Shown: piece by piece, positions 1-7,678 of the stretch | Layout of the letters: every line of letters begins with the position of its first letter | Position numbering within the stretch: position 1 is the first letter of the stretch | Assembly: GCA_036505275.1 (NCBI GenBank) | Contig: DASXTS010000185.1 | Location: forward strand, 1 to 12,864 | Length of the DNA: 12,864 nt | From: DASXTS01 sp036505275 | GTDB lineage: Bacteria > Actinomycetota > Actinomycetes > Mycobacteriales > Pseudonocardiaceae | Direction: 5' to 3' | Position numbers and translations under genes: made by a program | Notes under the pieces: generated by a model | Databases searched by the model: none | Told to the model about the DNA's origin: nothing | What the model saw: the letters and a program-made list of their open reading frames with translations, nothing else

Positions 1-529
1 CGACACCACTTACGCCTACAACCCGGAGAAGGCCAAGCAGCTGCTCGCCGACGCCGGCTACCCCACCGGATTCGAGTTCAACGTTACGACCAGCCCGGAC
101 GCCAAGACGGTGATGGAGGCCTTCCAGAAGATGTTCGAGGCCGTCGGCATCAAGATGAACATCAAGGTCACCACCTCGACCGACGAGATCTTCGCGGCGG
201 TGGCGACGCAGCCGATCGGCTACCTGCCGCTGGGCTGGGCCAACGAGGTCGGCGTCACCGCCGGTGTGCTGGTGGGTGGCTTCGCCAACGTCCAGCACGC
301 GGAGAACCCGGTCATCGGTGCCGCGCTGGGCAAGGCGTCCAACGCCAAGGGTGACGGGCAGGCCGCCGCGCTGAAGGAGCTCAACCACGCGCTGGTGGAC
401 GAGAGCTGGATCATTCCGATCGCCGAGCAGTACTCCTACATCGGCTACAACACGAAGAAGGTCGCCGAGCCCAAGTTCCCTGGCCTGGACGGCATCCCGC
501 TGCTGACGACCCTCCAGCCGGCCGGCTGA
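1..529 (+). CDS. ABC transporter family-5 solute-binding protein, C-terminal part (5' end outside window)
   Basis: The frame is open from the first bases (first full codon at position 2) to TGA at 527-529, giving about 175 C-terminal residues. The opening YNPEKAKQLLADAGYP is the typical helix of family-5 (SBP_bac_5) binding proteins of Opp/Dpp transporters. It is followed by the usual alternation of short strands and helices and a C-terminal run with DESWIIPIAEQYSYIGY. The protein would be an extracytoplasmic lipoprotein that delivers substrate to the permeases. The signal peptide and lipobox lie outside the window, so neither can be checked. A permease gene of the same transporter class starts 35 bases downstream, so this is the first visible gene of that operon. 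The family binds peptides, nickel, and also plant or microbial oligosaccharides. The rhamnosidase at the operon's end suggests a rhamnoside ligand, which is inference. Confidence 0.9.
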   Translation, partial: DTTYAYNPEKAKQLLADAGYPTGFEFNVTTSPDAKTVMEAFQKMFEAVGIKMNIKVTTSTDEIFAAVATQPIGYLPLGWANEVGVTAGVLVGGFANVQHAENPVIGAALGKASNAKGDGQAAALKELNHALVDESWIIPIAEQYSYIGYNTKKVAEPKFPGLDGIPLLTTLQPAG

Positions 530-564
530 CGCACTTCCCCCACTCCCGACCCGAAGGGAACGAC

Positions 565-1506
565 ATGGTCGGCTACGTCGCCCGCCGCCTGGCCTTCGCC
601 ATCGGCACCGTTGCCGCGGCGAGCGTGCTCAGCTTCCTGCTCGTTCACCTGACCTCCGGCAGCCCGGGAGCCATCGTCGCCGGCCAGGGCGCCACCCCCG
701 AGCAGATCGACGCCGCCAACGAGGAACTCGGCTGGAACCGTCCGCTCGTCACGCAGTTCGCCGACTGGGTGAGCCACGTGACCCGCGGCGACTTCGGCAC
801 CTCGCTGTCGGACGGGCACGACATCAAGGCCGACCTGTTCGCCCGGCTGCCGGTCACCGCCTCGATCGCGCTGCTCGCCACGCTGCTCAGCGCGATCGTC
901 GGCATCGTGATCGGGGTTACCGCTGCGGTTCGCGGCGGGCGGCTCGACCGGGCCGTCACCGCCGGCAGCAGCATCGCGGTCTCGCTGCCCGCGTTCTGGG
1001 TGGGCGTCCTGCTCGTGTACGCGCTCTCGATCCGGACCACGCTGCTGCCGGCGACCGGCTATGTGCCCTTCGCTGAGAACCCGGTGGAGTGGCTGAAGAG
1101 CCTGGCGCTGCCGGCGATCGCGCTCGCCGTCGGCGGCGCGGCGATCGTGGCCCGCACCGCGCGCACCGGGATGGTCGAGGCGCTGCGCCAGGAGCACATC
1201 CGCACGCTGCAGGCCATCGGCACCCCGCCGTGGCGGCTGCGCTATGTGCACGCGCTCCGCTTCGCGAGCGCGCCGGTCGTCTCCGTCCTGGGCGTGCAGT
1301 TCATCGCACTATTCGGCGGCTCGATCATCGTGGAGAACCTGTTCGCACTGCCCGGCCTCGGCCAGGCCACCCAGCTCGCGGTCGGCGTGCACGACCTGCC
1401 CGCGGTGCAGGGCGTCGTAGTCATCGCGACCGTCGTCGTCGTCATCACCAACCTGCTGCTGGACCTGCTGGTCGCGGCACTCGACCCCAAGGTGCGTACG
1501 GCATGA
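565..1506 (+). CDS. DppB-type ABC transporter permease
   Basis: This 313-residue inner-membrane permease belongs to the BPD_transp_1 family of Opp/Dpp transporters and has the usual DppB length. It begins MVGYVARRLAFAIGTVAAAS, with one hydrophobic helix followed by a long extracytoplasmic segment that includes the DppB-typical stretch RGDFGTSLSDG. Several further hydrophobic helices follow. The cytoplasmic EAA loop that docks onto the ATPases starts near residue 203 (EALRQEHIRTLQAIG). The C terminus has LLLDLLVAALDPKVR, close to the family consensus 'YALLDPRIR'. The ATG at 565 is preceded by GAAGGGA at 553-559 at good spacing, which fixes the start. Its TGA (1504-1506) overlaps the next gene's ATG (1503) as ATGA, indicating translational coupling. 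With the next gene's permease half it should form the translocation channel. Confidence 0.94.
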   Translation: MVGYVARRLAFAIGTVAAASVLSFLLVHLTSGSPGAIVAGQGATPEQIDAANEELGWNRPLVTQFADWVSHVTRGDFGTSLSDGHDIKADLFARLPVTASIALLATLLSAIVGIVIGVTAAVRGGRLDRAVTAGSSIAVSLPAFWVGVLLVYALSIRTTLLPATGYVPFAENPVEWLKSLALPAIALAVGGAAIVARTARTGMVEALRQEHIRTLQAIGTPPWRLRYVHALRFASAPVVSVLGVQFIALFGGSIIVENLFALPGLGQATQLAVGVHDLPAVQGVVVIATVVVVITNLLLDLLVAALDPKVRTA

Positions 1507-3451
1507 GCGTGCTTCCCCTGGACGCCGGCCAGGCCGCCGGCGGCTCGGTCAAGCGGCGGCTGCGCGCCGCGCTGCGCAAGCCGGCCGGTGTGTTCGGCGC
1601 CACCTGGCTGCTGCTGCTCGTCGTCGCGTCCATCACGTCGCCGCTGTGGCTGCCGCATGAGGTCGACGAGCAGGACCTGGCCGCGGCGCTGGCCGGACCG
1701 AGCGGCACGCATTGGCTCGGCACGGACGAGCTGGGCCGGGACATGTTCAGCCGCATTGTCGCCGCGGCCGGGGAGGCGTTGATCGGGTCCGCCATCACCG
1801 TCATCGTGGCGTTCGGCATTGGGGTGCCGCTGGCGCTGTTCGCCGCCGAGCACGGCCAGCAGGCCGAGCGCGTCGTCAGCCGGATCACCGAGATCCTGCT
1901 GGCGCTGCCCGGCATGGTGATCCTGCTGGCGGTCATCGGCGTCATCGGGCCGCGCATCTACATCGTCATGGCAGTGCTCGGCGTCATGATCTCCGCGGCC
2001 GTCTACCGGGTCCTGCTCGCCGTCGCCCAGTCGGTGCGCAAGCGGCTCTACGTGGACGCCGCGCGGGTGAACGGCCTGGGCTCGCTCGCCGTCAACGTCA
2101 GGCACGTGCTGCCCGCCATGCTCACCACGATCGCGGTGCAGGCAGCGCAGCTGTTCGGCATCGGCCTGCTCATCGAGGCCGGCCTGGCGTTCATCGGCTT
2201 CGGCCCGCGCCCACCGGTCCCGAGCTGGGGCGACATGATCCAGGCCGCGTCCGTACACATCACCGACGACCCATGGCTCATGGTGCCGACCGGTGCCGTG
2301 CTGGCGCTGACCGTGATGGCCGCCAACGAGCTTGCCGACGCGATCTCCGGCGGCGCGCCGAAGCCGGCGCCGAGGCTGGCCCGCATGCGCCGCCGGGCGG
2401 CGGTCACCGGGCCGGCCGAGCCGCGGGACCCGACGGCCGTGCTGGAGGTGCGCGACCTCACCGTGGCCGTGGACGGCGGCCCGGCGCTGGTGACGGGGGT
2501 GTCTTCGCCCTGGCGCCGGGATCTGTGCTCGGCCTGGTCGGCGAGTCCGGCTGCGGGAAGACGATGACCGCCAGGGCCGTCCTCGGTCTGCTGCCCGAGG
2601 GGGTTTCGATCAGCGGCGGTGCGATCTTCTGGCGAGGCCGCGACCTGGTCGGCCTGCCCGAGTCGGAGCTGCGCAAGCTGCGCGGGCCCGAGATCGCGAT
2701 GATCTCCCAGGAGCCGATGGTCGCGCTCGACCCGATGTTCTCCGTTGCCCACCAGCTCATCCATCCGATCCGCCGGCTGCGCGGAGTCGGACGCCGCGAG
2801 GCGCGGCGCATCGCGGCCGAACTGCTCCAGCAGGTCGGAATCGTGGATGGCAGGAAGGTCCTGAAGTCATACCCGCACCAGCTCTCCGGCGGCATGGCGC
2901 AACGCGTCTGCATCGCACTGGCGCTGACCGGGCAGCCGAAGCTGCTGATCGCCGACGAGCCGACCACTGCGCTCGACGTGACCGTGCAGGCGGAGATCCT
3001 CAGCGTGCTACGGGCGCTGGTGCGGGATACCGGGCTGTCGGTCGTGATCGTCAGCCACGATCTCGGCGTGGTTGCCGACATCTGCGATGACGTCGCGGTG
3101 ATGTATGCCGGCCAGGTGGTCGAGTCCGGTTCCGCGATGGACGTGCTCGAGTCCCCCGCGCACCCGTACACGACGGCGCTGCTAGGCGCCAACCCGCACG
3201 TGCCGGAGGGCGAGCCGGTGCCGGCGCGGCTGGCGTCGATTCCCGGCACCGTCCCGGCGCCCCAGGCCTGGCCGGCCGGCTGCCGCTTCGCGTCCCGGTG
3301 CAGGTTCGCCGCCGACAAATGCACCGCTCCGGTTGCGCTGGAGCCGGCGCACGGCGCCGGGTCGGTCCGCTGCGTACGCACCCATGAACTGAAGTCGATG
3401 GACTGGATCAGCCCGCTCGACGAACAGCAGCCGACGGGAGTGTCGTCATGA
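1503..3451 (+). CDS. DppC-type permease fused to DppD-type ATPase, with a -1 frameshift at the domain junction
   Basis: Adding one base near 2495-2504 gives a 649-residue protein. Residues 1 to about 290 are a DppC permease: one N-terminal helix, the motif GTDELGRDMFSRI, an EAA loop with VDAARVNGLG, and the DppC hallmark PPVPSWGDMI. A short Arg/Pro-rich linker follows. The ATPase begins near residue 311 (AVLEVRDLTVAVDGG), in frame with the permease and with no stop or convincing start between them. The ATPase has Walker A GESGCGKT (about 347-354), Q-loop MISQEPMVALDP, signature LSGGM, Walker B LLIADEP, H-loop SHD, and the C-terminal oligo_HPY region with HPYTTALLGA and a CRFASRC-like cysteine cluster. 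As written, frame 0 runs into TGA at 2565-2567 after 354 residues, before Walker A. The ATPase continues in the frame of 2504-3451. Permease/ATPase fusions of this class are known in actinobacteria. The missing base may be a mutation or a sequencing error. Confidence 0.85.
2495..2504 (+). other. Frameshift site in the permease-ATPase fusion
   Basis: Up to about 2503 the protein reads in the permease frame (LVTGVS). From TTC at 2504 the conserved ATPase sequence FALAPGSVLGLVGES continues one base back. One base is missing, either after 2503, restoring ...GVSFALAPG as in family members, or within the five-G run at 2495-2499, giving ...GGVFALAPG. The G5 run would let a P-site glycyl-tRNA re-pair in the -1 frame. 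I see no strong slippery heptamer and did not find a stimulatory structure, so an indel or base-call error is the simpler explanation. Confidence 0.8.
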
Positions 3452-4452
3452 CCGAGCATGCCCTGGACGTGCGCGACCTCGTGGTGCACTACGGCTCCCG
3501 CCGTACCCGCGCCAAGACGCCGCCCGCCGTGGATGGGGTCAGCTTCAGCATCGCCCCAGGCGAGACGCTCGGCCTTGTCGGCGAGTCCGGCTCAGGCAAG
3601 TCCACCATCGGCAAGGCCGTGCTCGGCCTGCAGCCGCCGACGTCCGGGACCGTGCTGCTGCAGGGCCGCGACATCACGCACGCCTCGCTGCGCGACCGGC
3701 GCACCGCGGCGGTGGACCTGCGGGTGGTGTTCCAGGACCCGTACTCGTCGCTGAACCCGGCGCAGACCATCGGGCAGACGTTGGTCGAGCCGCTTCGCCT
3801 GCTGCGCGTGCCGCCGTCGGAGCGGCGGCCGCGGACCGCCGCGGCACTGGAGTCGGTTGGCCTGCCGGCCGACGCGCTGGACCGCCGGCCGCAGCAGTTC
3901 TCCGGCAGCCAGCGGCAGCGCATCGCCATCGCCCGGGCGCTGGTCTGCGACCCCAAGGTCGTCGTGCTCGACGAGCCGGTCAGCGCGCTGGATCTGTCCA
4001 CCCAGGCTCAGGTGCTCAACCTGCTCGCCGACCTGCGCGACCGACACCAGCTCGCCTTCCTGTTCATCGCCCACGACCTCGGAGTTGTCCGCTTCCTCGC
4101 GCAGCGCGCCGTCGTGCTGTACCGCGGCCAGGTCATGGAGCAGGGCCCGGTCGACGCGGTCACCCAGCGGCCGCGCCACCCGTACACCATCGCGCTCACC
4201 GCGGCCGCCCCGGTGCCCCGCCCGGCGGAACAGGCCAGGCGCCGAGCCGCCCGCGAGGCACTCGGCATCGGCACCGCCGGGGCCGCGGCGCCGTCGGCAG
4301 TCGGCTGCCCGTTCGTGCCGCGCTGCCCGCTGGCCACCGACATCTGCCGGGTCGAGCGGCCGCCGCTGCGGGTAGTCGGCCAGAGCGCGACCGCGTGCCA
4401 TCATGCCGAGCAGGTACCCGTTATGGACGACCTGGCGAGGGAGTCGGCATGA
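3448..4452 (+). CDS. DppF-type ABC transporter ATPase with degenerate signature motif
   Basis: This 334-residue cytoplasmic ATPase pairs with the DppD-like domain of the preceding gene to power import. Motifs in order are Walker A GESGSGKST (45-53), Q-loop VVFQDPYSSLNP, signature FSGSQRQR (151-158), Walker B VVVLDEP with catalytic Glu176, D-loop SALD, and H-loop His209 in FIAHDLG. An oligo_HPY tail follows, with HPYTIALTAA and the paired cysteines GCPFVPRC...C typical of DppD/DppF. Length is normal. The second glycine of the LSGGQ motif is replaced by Ser154 (AGC at 3907-3909), which is unusual because this residue contacts ATP bound by the partner subunit. The ATG at 3448 overlaps the upstream TGA, and its own TGA (4450-4452) overlaps the next ATG, so the gene sits inside a translationally coupled operon. 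Confidence 0.93.
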   Translation: MTEHALDVRDLVVHYGSRRTRAKTPPAVDGVSFSIAPGETLGLVGESGSGKSTIGKAVLGLQPPTSGTVLLQGRDITHASLRDRRTAAVDLRVVFQDPYSSLNPAQTIGQTLVEPLRLLRVPPSERRPRTAAALESVGLPADALDRRPQQFSGSQRQRIAIARALVCDPKVVVLDEPVSALDLSTQAQVLNLLADLRDRHQLAFLFIAHDLGVVRFLAQRAVVLYRGQVMEQGPVDAVTQRPRHPYTIALTAAAPVPRPAEQARRRAAREALGIGTAGAAAPSAVGCPFVPRCPLATDICRVERPPLRVVGQSATACHHAEQVPVMDDLARESA

Positions 4453-4697
4453 GCAGGATCGTGATCCCGGCCCGATTCCTGCCGCCGCCCGAGCCACACC
4501 GGCGCCCGGACGGCAGCCGGCACCACGTCGGCGTCACCTACGCCGTGGCGTTCGGCACGGCCGCCGGCGTACCGGCCCGCCTGGTCACCGTGCCCGGCGC
4601 CAACCACATCTTCGACGGCCACGACGACATCGACGCGCTGGTGGACCTGTCCGTCGGCTACCTCGCCGCAGCGCTGGCCAGAACCATGGCGGGGTGA
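4449..4697 (+). pseudogene. Internally deleted alpha/beta hydrolase (BD-FAE/acetyl-esterase-like) remnant
   Basis: This 82-residue open frame starts at an ATG overlapping the upstream stop (ATGA). It reads as the two ends of a longer esterase joined together. Residues 1-36 (ending HVGVTYAVAFG) resemble the first strands of the family, where the sequence normally continues into the substrate-binding core. From residue 37 (TAAGVPARLVTVPGANHIF) it is the end of the fold, containing the catalytic-type His in GANHIF and a closing helix YLAAALAR. The middle, which should hold the HGG oxyanion motif, the GxSxG nucleophile and the acidic residue, is absent. The product cannot be an active hydrolase as written. 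The deletion kept the frame, so coupling to the rhamnosidase downstream survives. In an intact form it may have deacylated imported rhamnosides, which is inference. It could instead be an unrelated small protein. Confidence 0.6.
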
Positions 4698-4702
4698 TCG
4701 GC

Positions 4703-7396
4703 ATGCCGGCCATCCAGGTCACACCGGTTCGCTTCGAGCACCACCGCACCGCACTGGGCCATCACCCCGCTTTGGGCCATCACCCCGCATTGGGCATCGG
4801 GGAGCGCGCACCACGGCTGTCGTGGCGCATCGAGGCCGCGCCCGCCGGCTGGCGCCAGGTCGGCTACGAGGTGGAGATCCGGGACACGGACGACCGGGTG
4901 ACCGAAACCCGGTTCGAGTCGACCGACTCGGTGCTCGTGCCGTGGCCGGCCGCGCCGCTGGTCTCCCGCGAGCGCCGCGCCGTCCGGGTGCGGGTGTGGG
5001 GTGACGACGGCCGGCCGTCGCCGTGGAGCCAGGCCGCCGTCGTCGAGGCAGGCCTGTTCGACCCGTCCGACTGGCGGGCGCAGATGATCACGCCAGAGGC
5101 CGACCCGGTCCCGATGCTGCGCCGCGGCTTCACCCTCGACGGCCGGGTGGTCTCCGCACGCCTCTACGCCACCGCGCGTGGCCTCTACCAGGCCGAGATC
5201 AACGGGCAGCGGGTCGGCGACGACGCCTTCGCGCCCGGCTGGACCAGCTACCACTCCCGGCTGCGCTACCAGACCTACGACGTCACCCCGCTGCTGACGA
5301 CGGGCGAGAACGCCATCGGCGTGACCGTCGCCGACGGTTGGTACCGGGGCCGGCTGACGTTCGAGGCCGGCAAACGGAACGTGTACGGGGACCGCCTCGG
5401 GTTGCTGGCGCAGCTCGAGGTGGTGCTGGCCGACGGCCGGACCGTGGTCGTCGGCACCGATGGCACCTGGCGCTCGTCCACTGGCCCGACCCGCTCCGCC
5501 GACCTTTACGACGGCGAGCACTACGACGCCACGCTGGAGCAGCCCGGCTGGTCGCGCGCGTCGTTCGACGACAGCGGCTGGGCCGGCTGCGAGGTCGCGG
5601 CGGACTTCGACGTCGCGACGCTGGTCGCGCCCGACGGCCCGCCGGTCCGCGCGACCGAGGAGCTCCCGGTCCGCGAGGTGCTCACCGCGCCGTCCGGGGC
5701 GACGCTGCTCGACTTCGGCCAGAACCTGGTCGGCCGGCTGCGCATCCGGGTCACCGGCACGCGCGGTGCCGTGGTGCGGCTGCGGCACGCCGAGGTCCTG
5801 GAGCACGGCGAGCTGGGGGTCCGGCCGCTGCGCACCGCCGCGGCAACCGACAGCTACACCCTGCGCGGCGACGCCGCGGGCGAGGAATGGGAACCACGGT
5901 TCACCTTCCACGGCTTCCGGTACGCGGAGGTCACCGGCTGGCCGGGGGAGCTGCGCACCGAGGACGTGACCGCGGTCGTCTACCACTCCGACATGGAGCG
6001 CACCGGCTGGTTCGAGTGCTCCGACGGGCTGCTGACCCGGCTGCACGAGAACGTGGTGTGGGGCATGCGCGGCAACTTCCTCGACGTGCCGACCGACTGC
6101 CCGCAGCGCGACGAGCGCCTCGGCTGGACCGGCGACATCCAGGTGTTCGGGACCACCGCCTGCTACCTGTACGACTGCGTGGGTGTCCTGGTGTCCTGGC
6201 TGAAGGATCTGGCCGCGGACCAGACCGCGGAGGGCATCGTCCCGCTGTTCGTGCCGCGGGTCGACCTGTCCGGGCTGTTCGGCGAGCCCGCCGCTCAGGC
6301 CGGCTGGGGCGACGCGGCCGTGCTGCTGCCCTGGGTGCTCCACCAGCGCTCGGGCGACCTGGACGTGCTGCGCCGCCAGTACCCCAGCATGGTTCGCTGG
6401 GTGGACGGCCTGACCGCCGTGCTCGGCCCGGGGACGCTGTTCGACCAGCCGGCCTTCCAGCTCGGCGACTGGCTCGACCCGGCCGCCCCGCCGGACAACC
6501 CGGCCGCCGCGACGACCGACCCGATCCTGGTCGCCACCGCGTACCGGGTGCGGGCCGCGCAGGTGCTGAGCGAGATCGCGGCCGTGCTGGGCGAGGACGC
6601 CGACGCGGCGAAGTACGCCGAGCTGGCCGAGAGCGTGCGGCTGGCCTTCCACGACGAGTACGTGACCCCGAACGGGCGGGTGGCCAGCGACTCGCAGACC
6701 GGCTACGCGCTGGCGCTGGAGTTCGCTCTGCTGCGCGAGGAGCAGCAGCGCCGCCGGGCCGCCGCGCGCCTGGTCGAGGTGGTGCGCCGGCAGCGGCACC
6801 GGATCGCCACCGGTTTCCTCGGCACCCCGCTGATCTGCGACGCCCTGACGACCGCAGGCGCCGTGGACGACGCGTACCAACTGCTGCTGCAGAAGCAGTG
6901 CCCGTCCTGGCTGTACCCGGTGACCATGGGCGCGACCACCGTCTGGGAGCGCTGGGACAGCATGCTGCCGGACGGCAGCATCAATCCCGGCGACATGACC
7001 TCCTTCAACCACTACGCGCTCGGAGCCGTCGCGGACTGGATGCACCGCGTGATCGGCGGGCTGGCGCCCGGCGCGCCCGGCTACCGCACGCTGATCGTCG
7101 AGCCCAGGCCGGGCGGCGGCCTCACCTCGGCCACGACCGCGCACCTCACCCCCTACGGGCGGGCCGAGGTCGGCTGGCGGCGGGCGGACGGCCGGCTCGT
7201 CGTCGACGTCCTCGTCCCCACCGGCACCACGGCGCTCGTGACGCTCCCCGACCCGGCCTGGACCCCGGTCGAGGCCGGTCCCGGCCGGCAGCCCGGCGCC
7301 AACCCGGTCGAGGTTGGCTCCGGGCGACACCGGTTCGAGTGCGACTACCGCCGGCCCGAGGACGACCCGACCTGGGTGCCGCCCTGGCCGCCCTGA
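4703..7396 (+). CDS. GH78 alpha-L-rhamnosidase, cytoplasmic
   Basis: This 897-residue glycoside hydrolase releases terminal alpha-L-rhamnose from glycosides or oligosaccharides. An Fn3-like N-terminal domain (about 30-115, with APRLSWRIEA) comes first. A Bac_rhamnosid_N beta domain follows (about 136-290, with YATARGLYQAEINGQRVGD and FAPGWTSY). Next are a central beta domain (about 305-425, LLDFGQNLVGRLRI), the (alpha/alpha)6 catalytic barrel (about 434-775) and a C-terminal beta domain (about 783-860). The family motif DCPQRDERLGWTGD spans 465-478, and TTVWERWDSM contains Glu749. From family knowledge Glu471 and Glu749 are the likely acid and base. No signal peptide is visible, so it should act on imported substrate. 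ATG 4703 follows GGCGGGG (4687-4693) at good distance. A GTG at 4694 overlapping the upstream stop is an alternative start. Residues 15-32 carry a tandem repeat insertion. Confidence 0.95.
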   Translation: MPAIQVTPVRFEHHRTALGHHPALGHHPALGIGERAPRLSWRIEAAPAGWRQVGYEVEIRDTDDRVTETRFESTDSVLVPWPAAPLVSRERRAVRVRVWGDDGRPSPWSQAAVVEAGLFDPSDWRAQMITPEADPVPMLRRGFTLDGRVVSARLYATARGLYQAEINGQRVGDDAFAPGWTSYHSRLRYQTYDVTPLLTTGENAIGVTVADGWYRGRLTFEAGKRNVYGDRLGLLAQLEVVLADGRTVVVGTDGTWRSSTGPTRSADLYDGEHYDATLEQPGWSRASFDDSGWAGCEVAADFDVATLVAPDGPPVRATEELPVREVLTAPSGATLLDFGQNLVGRLRIRVTGTRGAVVRLRHAEVLEHGELGVRPLRTAAATDSYTLRGDAAGEEWEPRFTFHGFRYAEVTGWPGELRTEDVTAVVYHSDMERTGWFECSDGLLTRLHENVVWGMRGNFLDVPTDCPQRDERLGWTGDIQVFGTTACYLYDCVGVLVSWLKDLAADQTAEGIVPLFVPRVDLSGLFGEPAAQAGWGDAAVLLPWVLHQRSGDLDVLRRQYPSMVRWVDGLTAVLGPGTLFDQPAFQLGDWLDPAAPPDNPAAATTDPILVATAYRVRAAQVLSEIAAVLGEDADAAKYAELAESVRLAFHDEYVTPNGRVASDSQTGYALALEFALLREEQQRRRAAARLVEVVRRQRHRIATGFLGTPLICDALTTAGAVDDAYQLLLQKQCPSWLYPVTMGATTVWERWDSMLPDGSINPGDMTSFNHYALGAVADWMHRVIGGLAPGAPGYRTLIVEPRPGGGLTSATTAHLTPYGRAEVGWRRADGRLVVDVLVPTGTTALVTLPDPAWTPVEAGPGRQPGANPVEVGSGRHRFECDYRRPEDDPTWVPPWPP
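4755..4797 (+). repeat. 18-bp tandem repeat (2.4 copies) in the rhamnosidase N terminus
   Basis: TGGGCCATCACCCCGCTT (4755-4772) is followed by a copy with one mismatch (4773-4790) and the start of a third copy (TGGGCAT, 4791-4797). The protein reads LGHHPALGHHPALGIGE. Removing two units leaves TALGIGERAPRLSW, a normal GH78 start, so the repeat is an in-frame insertion of 12 residues, probably from slippage or unequal exchange. It lies before the first folded domain and should be tolerated. Confidence 0.9.
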
Positions 7397-7416
7397 GTGA
7401 CGGGGACAGCCGAGGT

Positions 7417-7641
7417 CTAGCGGATGTTGCGGATGCCGTCGAGTGCGTCGACGAGGGCCTGGGTCATGCCGGTGCCGCCGTGCCCGGCGTCGTCGAGGAC
7501 GACAACGCGGCTGGCTGGCCAGGCCCGGTGCAGGTCCAAGGCGGTGTCCAGGGGCCCGGAGACGTCGTAGCGACCGTGGACGAGGACCGCGGGGATCTGC
7601 GCGATGCGGTGCATGCTGGCGGCGATCGGGGTGTCGTCGCC
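7417..7641 (-). pseudogene. Proline iminopeptidase-like (alpha/beta hydrolase) C-terminal remnant
   Basis: On the minus strand about 75 codons ending at TAG (7419-7417) read MHRIAQIPAVLVHGRYDVSG, then DLHRAWPASRVVVLDDAGHGG and a final helix ALVDALDGI. This matches the end of proline iminopeptidases, where the pattern is IPAV..GRYD..CP....LH.AWP....V.DAGHS. It retains the catalytic Asp (GRYD) and His (AGH), but everything upstream is gone, including the GxSxG nucleophile. Homology stops near 7641, at a short REP-like motif, beyond which the plus strand carries an unrelated hydrolase gene. The frame stays open upstream to 7791 only as antisense to that gene. It converges on the rhamnosidase, with only 20 bases between their stops. 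It is a broken gene, not a functional enzyme. Confidence 0.75.
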
Positions 7642-7653
7642 CTTAGAGAGGCT
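7639..7653. repeat. Possible degenerate REP-like motif at a rearrangement junction
   Basis: GCCCTTAGAGAGGCT differs at two positions from GCCCTTCGACAGGCT, a core I recall from interspersed repeats in many high-GC genomes (often translated as SLSKG). It sits exactly where homology to proline iminopeptidase ends. A single short copy is weak evidence. Confidence 0.3.
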
Positions 7654-7678
7654 CCTCGCCCGTGGGACGGTGTCCTGC

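Noticed and set aside
2493..2501. Programmed -1 frameshifting at the G5 run in the permease-ATPase fusion
   Set aside because: Only the P-site codon could re-pair. The A-site codon would mismatch, and I saw no clear downstream stimulatory structure. A lost base or read error is simpler.
4694..4702. GTG at 4694 as the rhamnosidase start
   Set aside because: It overlaps the upstream stop attractively, but the G-rich ribosome site spacing suits ATG 4703 better. The difference is three residues.
4658..7330. A very long open frame on the minus strand opposite the rhamnosidase
   Set aside because: It is antisense to a clear GH78 gene. Its Arg/Gly/Val/His-rich low-complexity translation is the usual shadow of GC-rich third positions, with no family motif.
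7604..7678. ATG 7604 as the start of the atypical hydrolase
   Set aside because: The extra 25 residues would be antisense to the iminopeptidase remnant and are not part of the fold.
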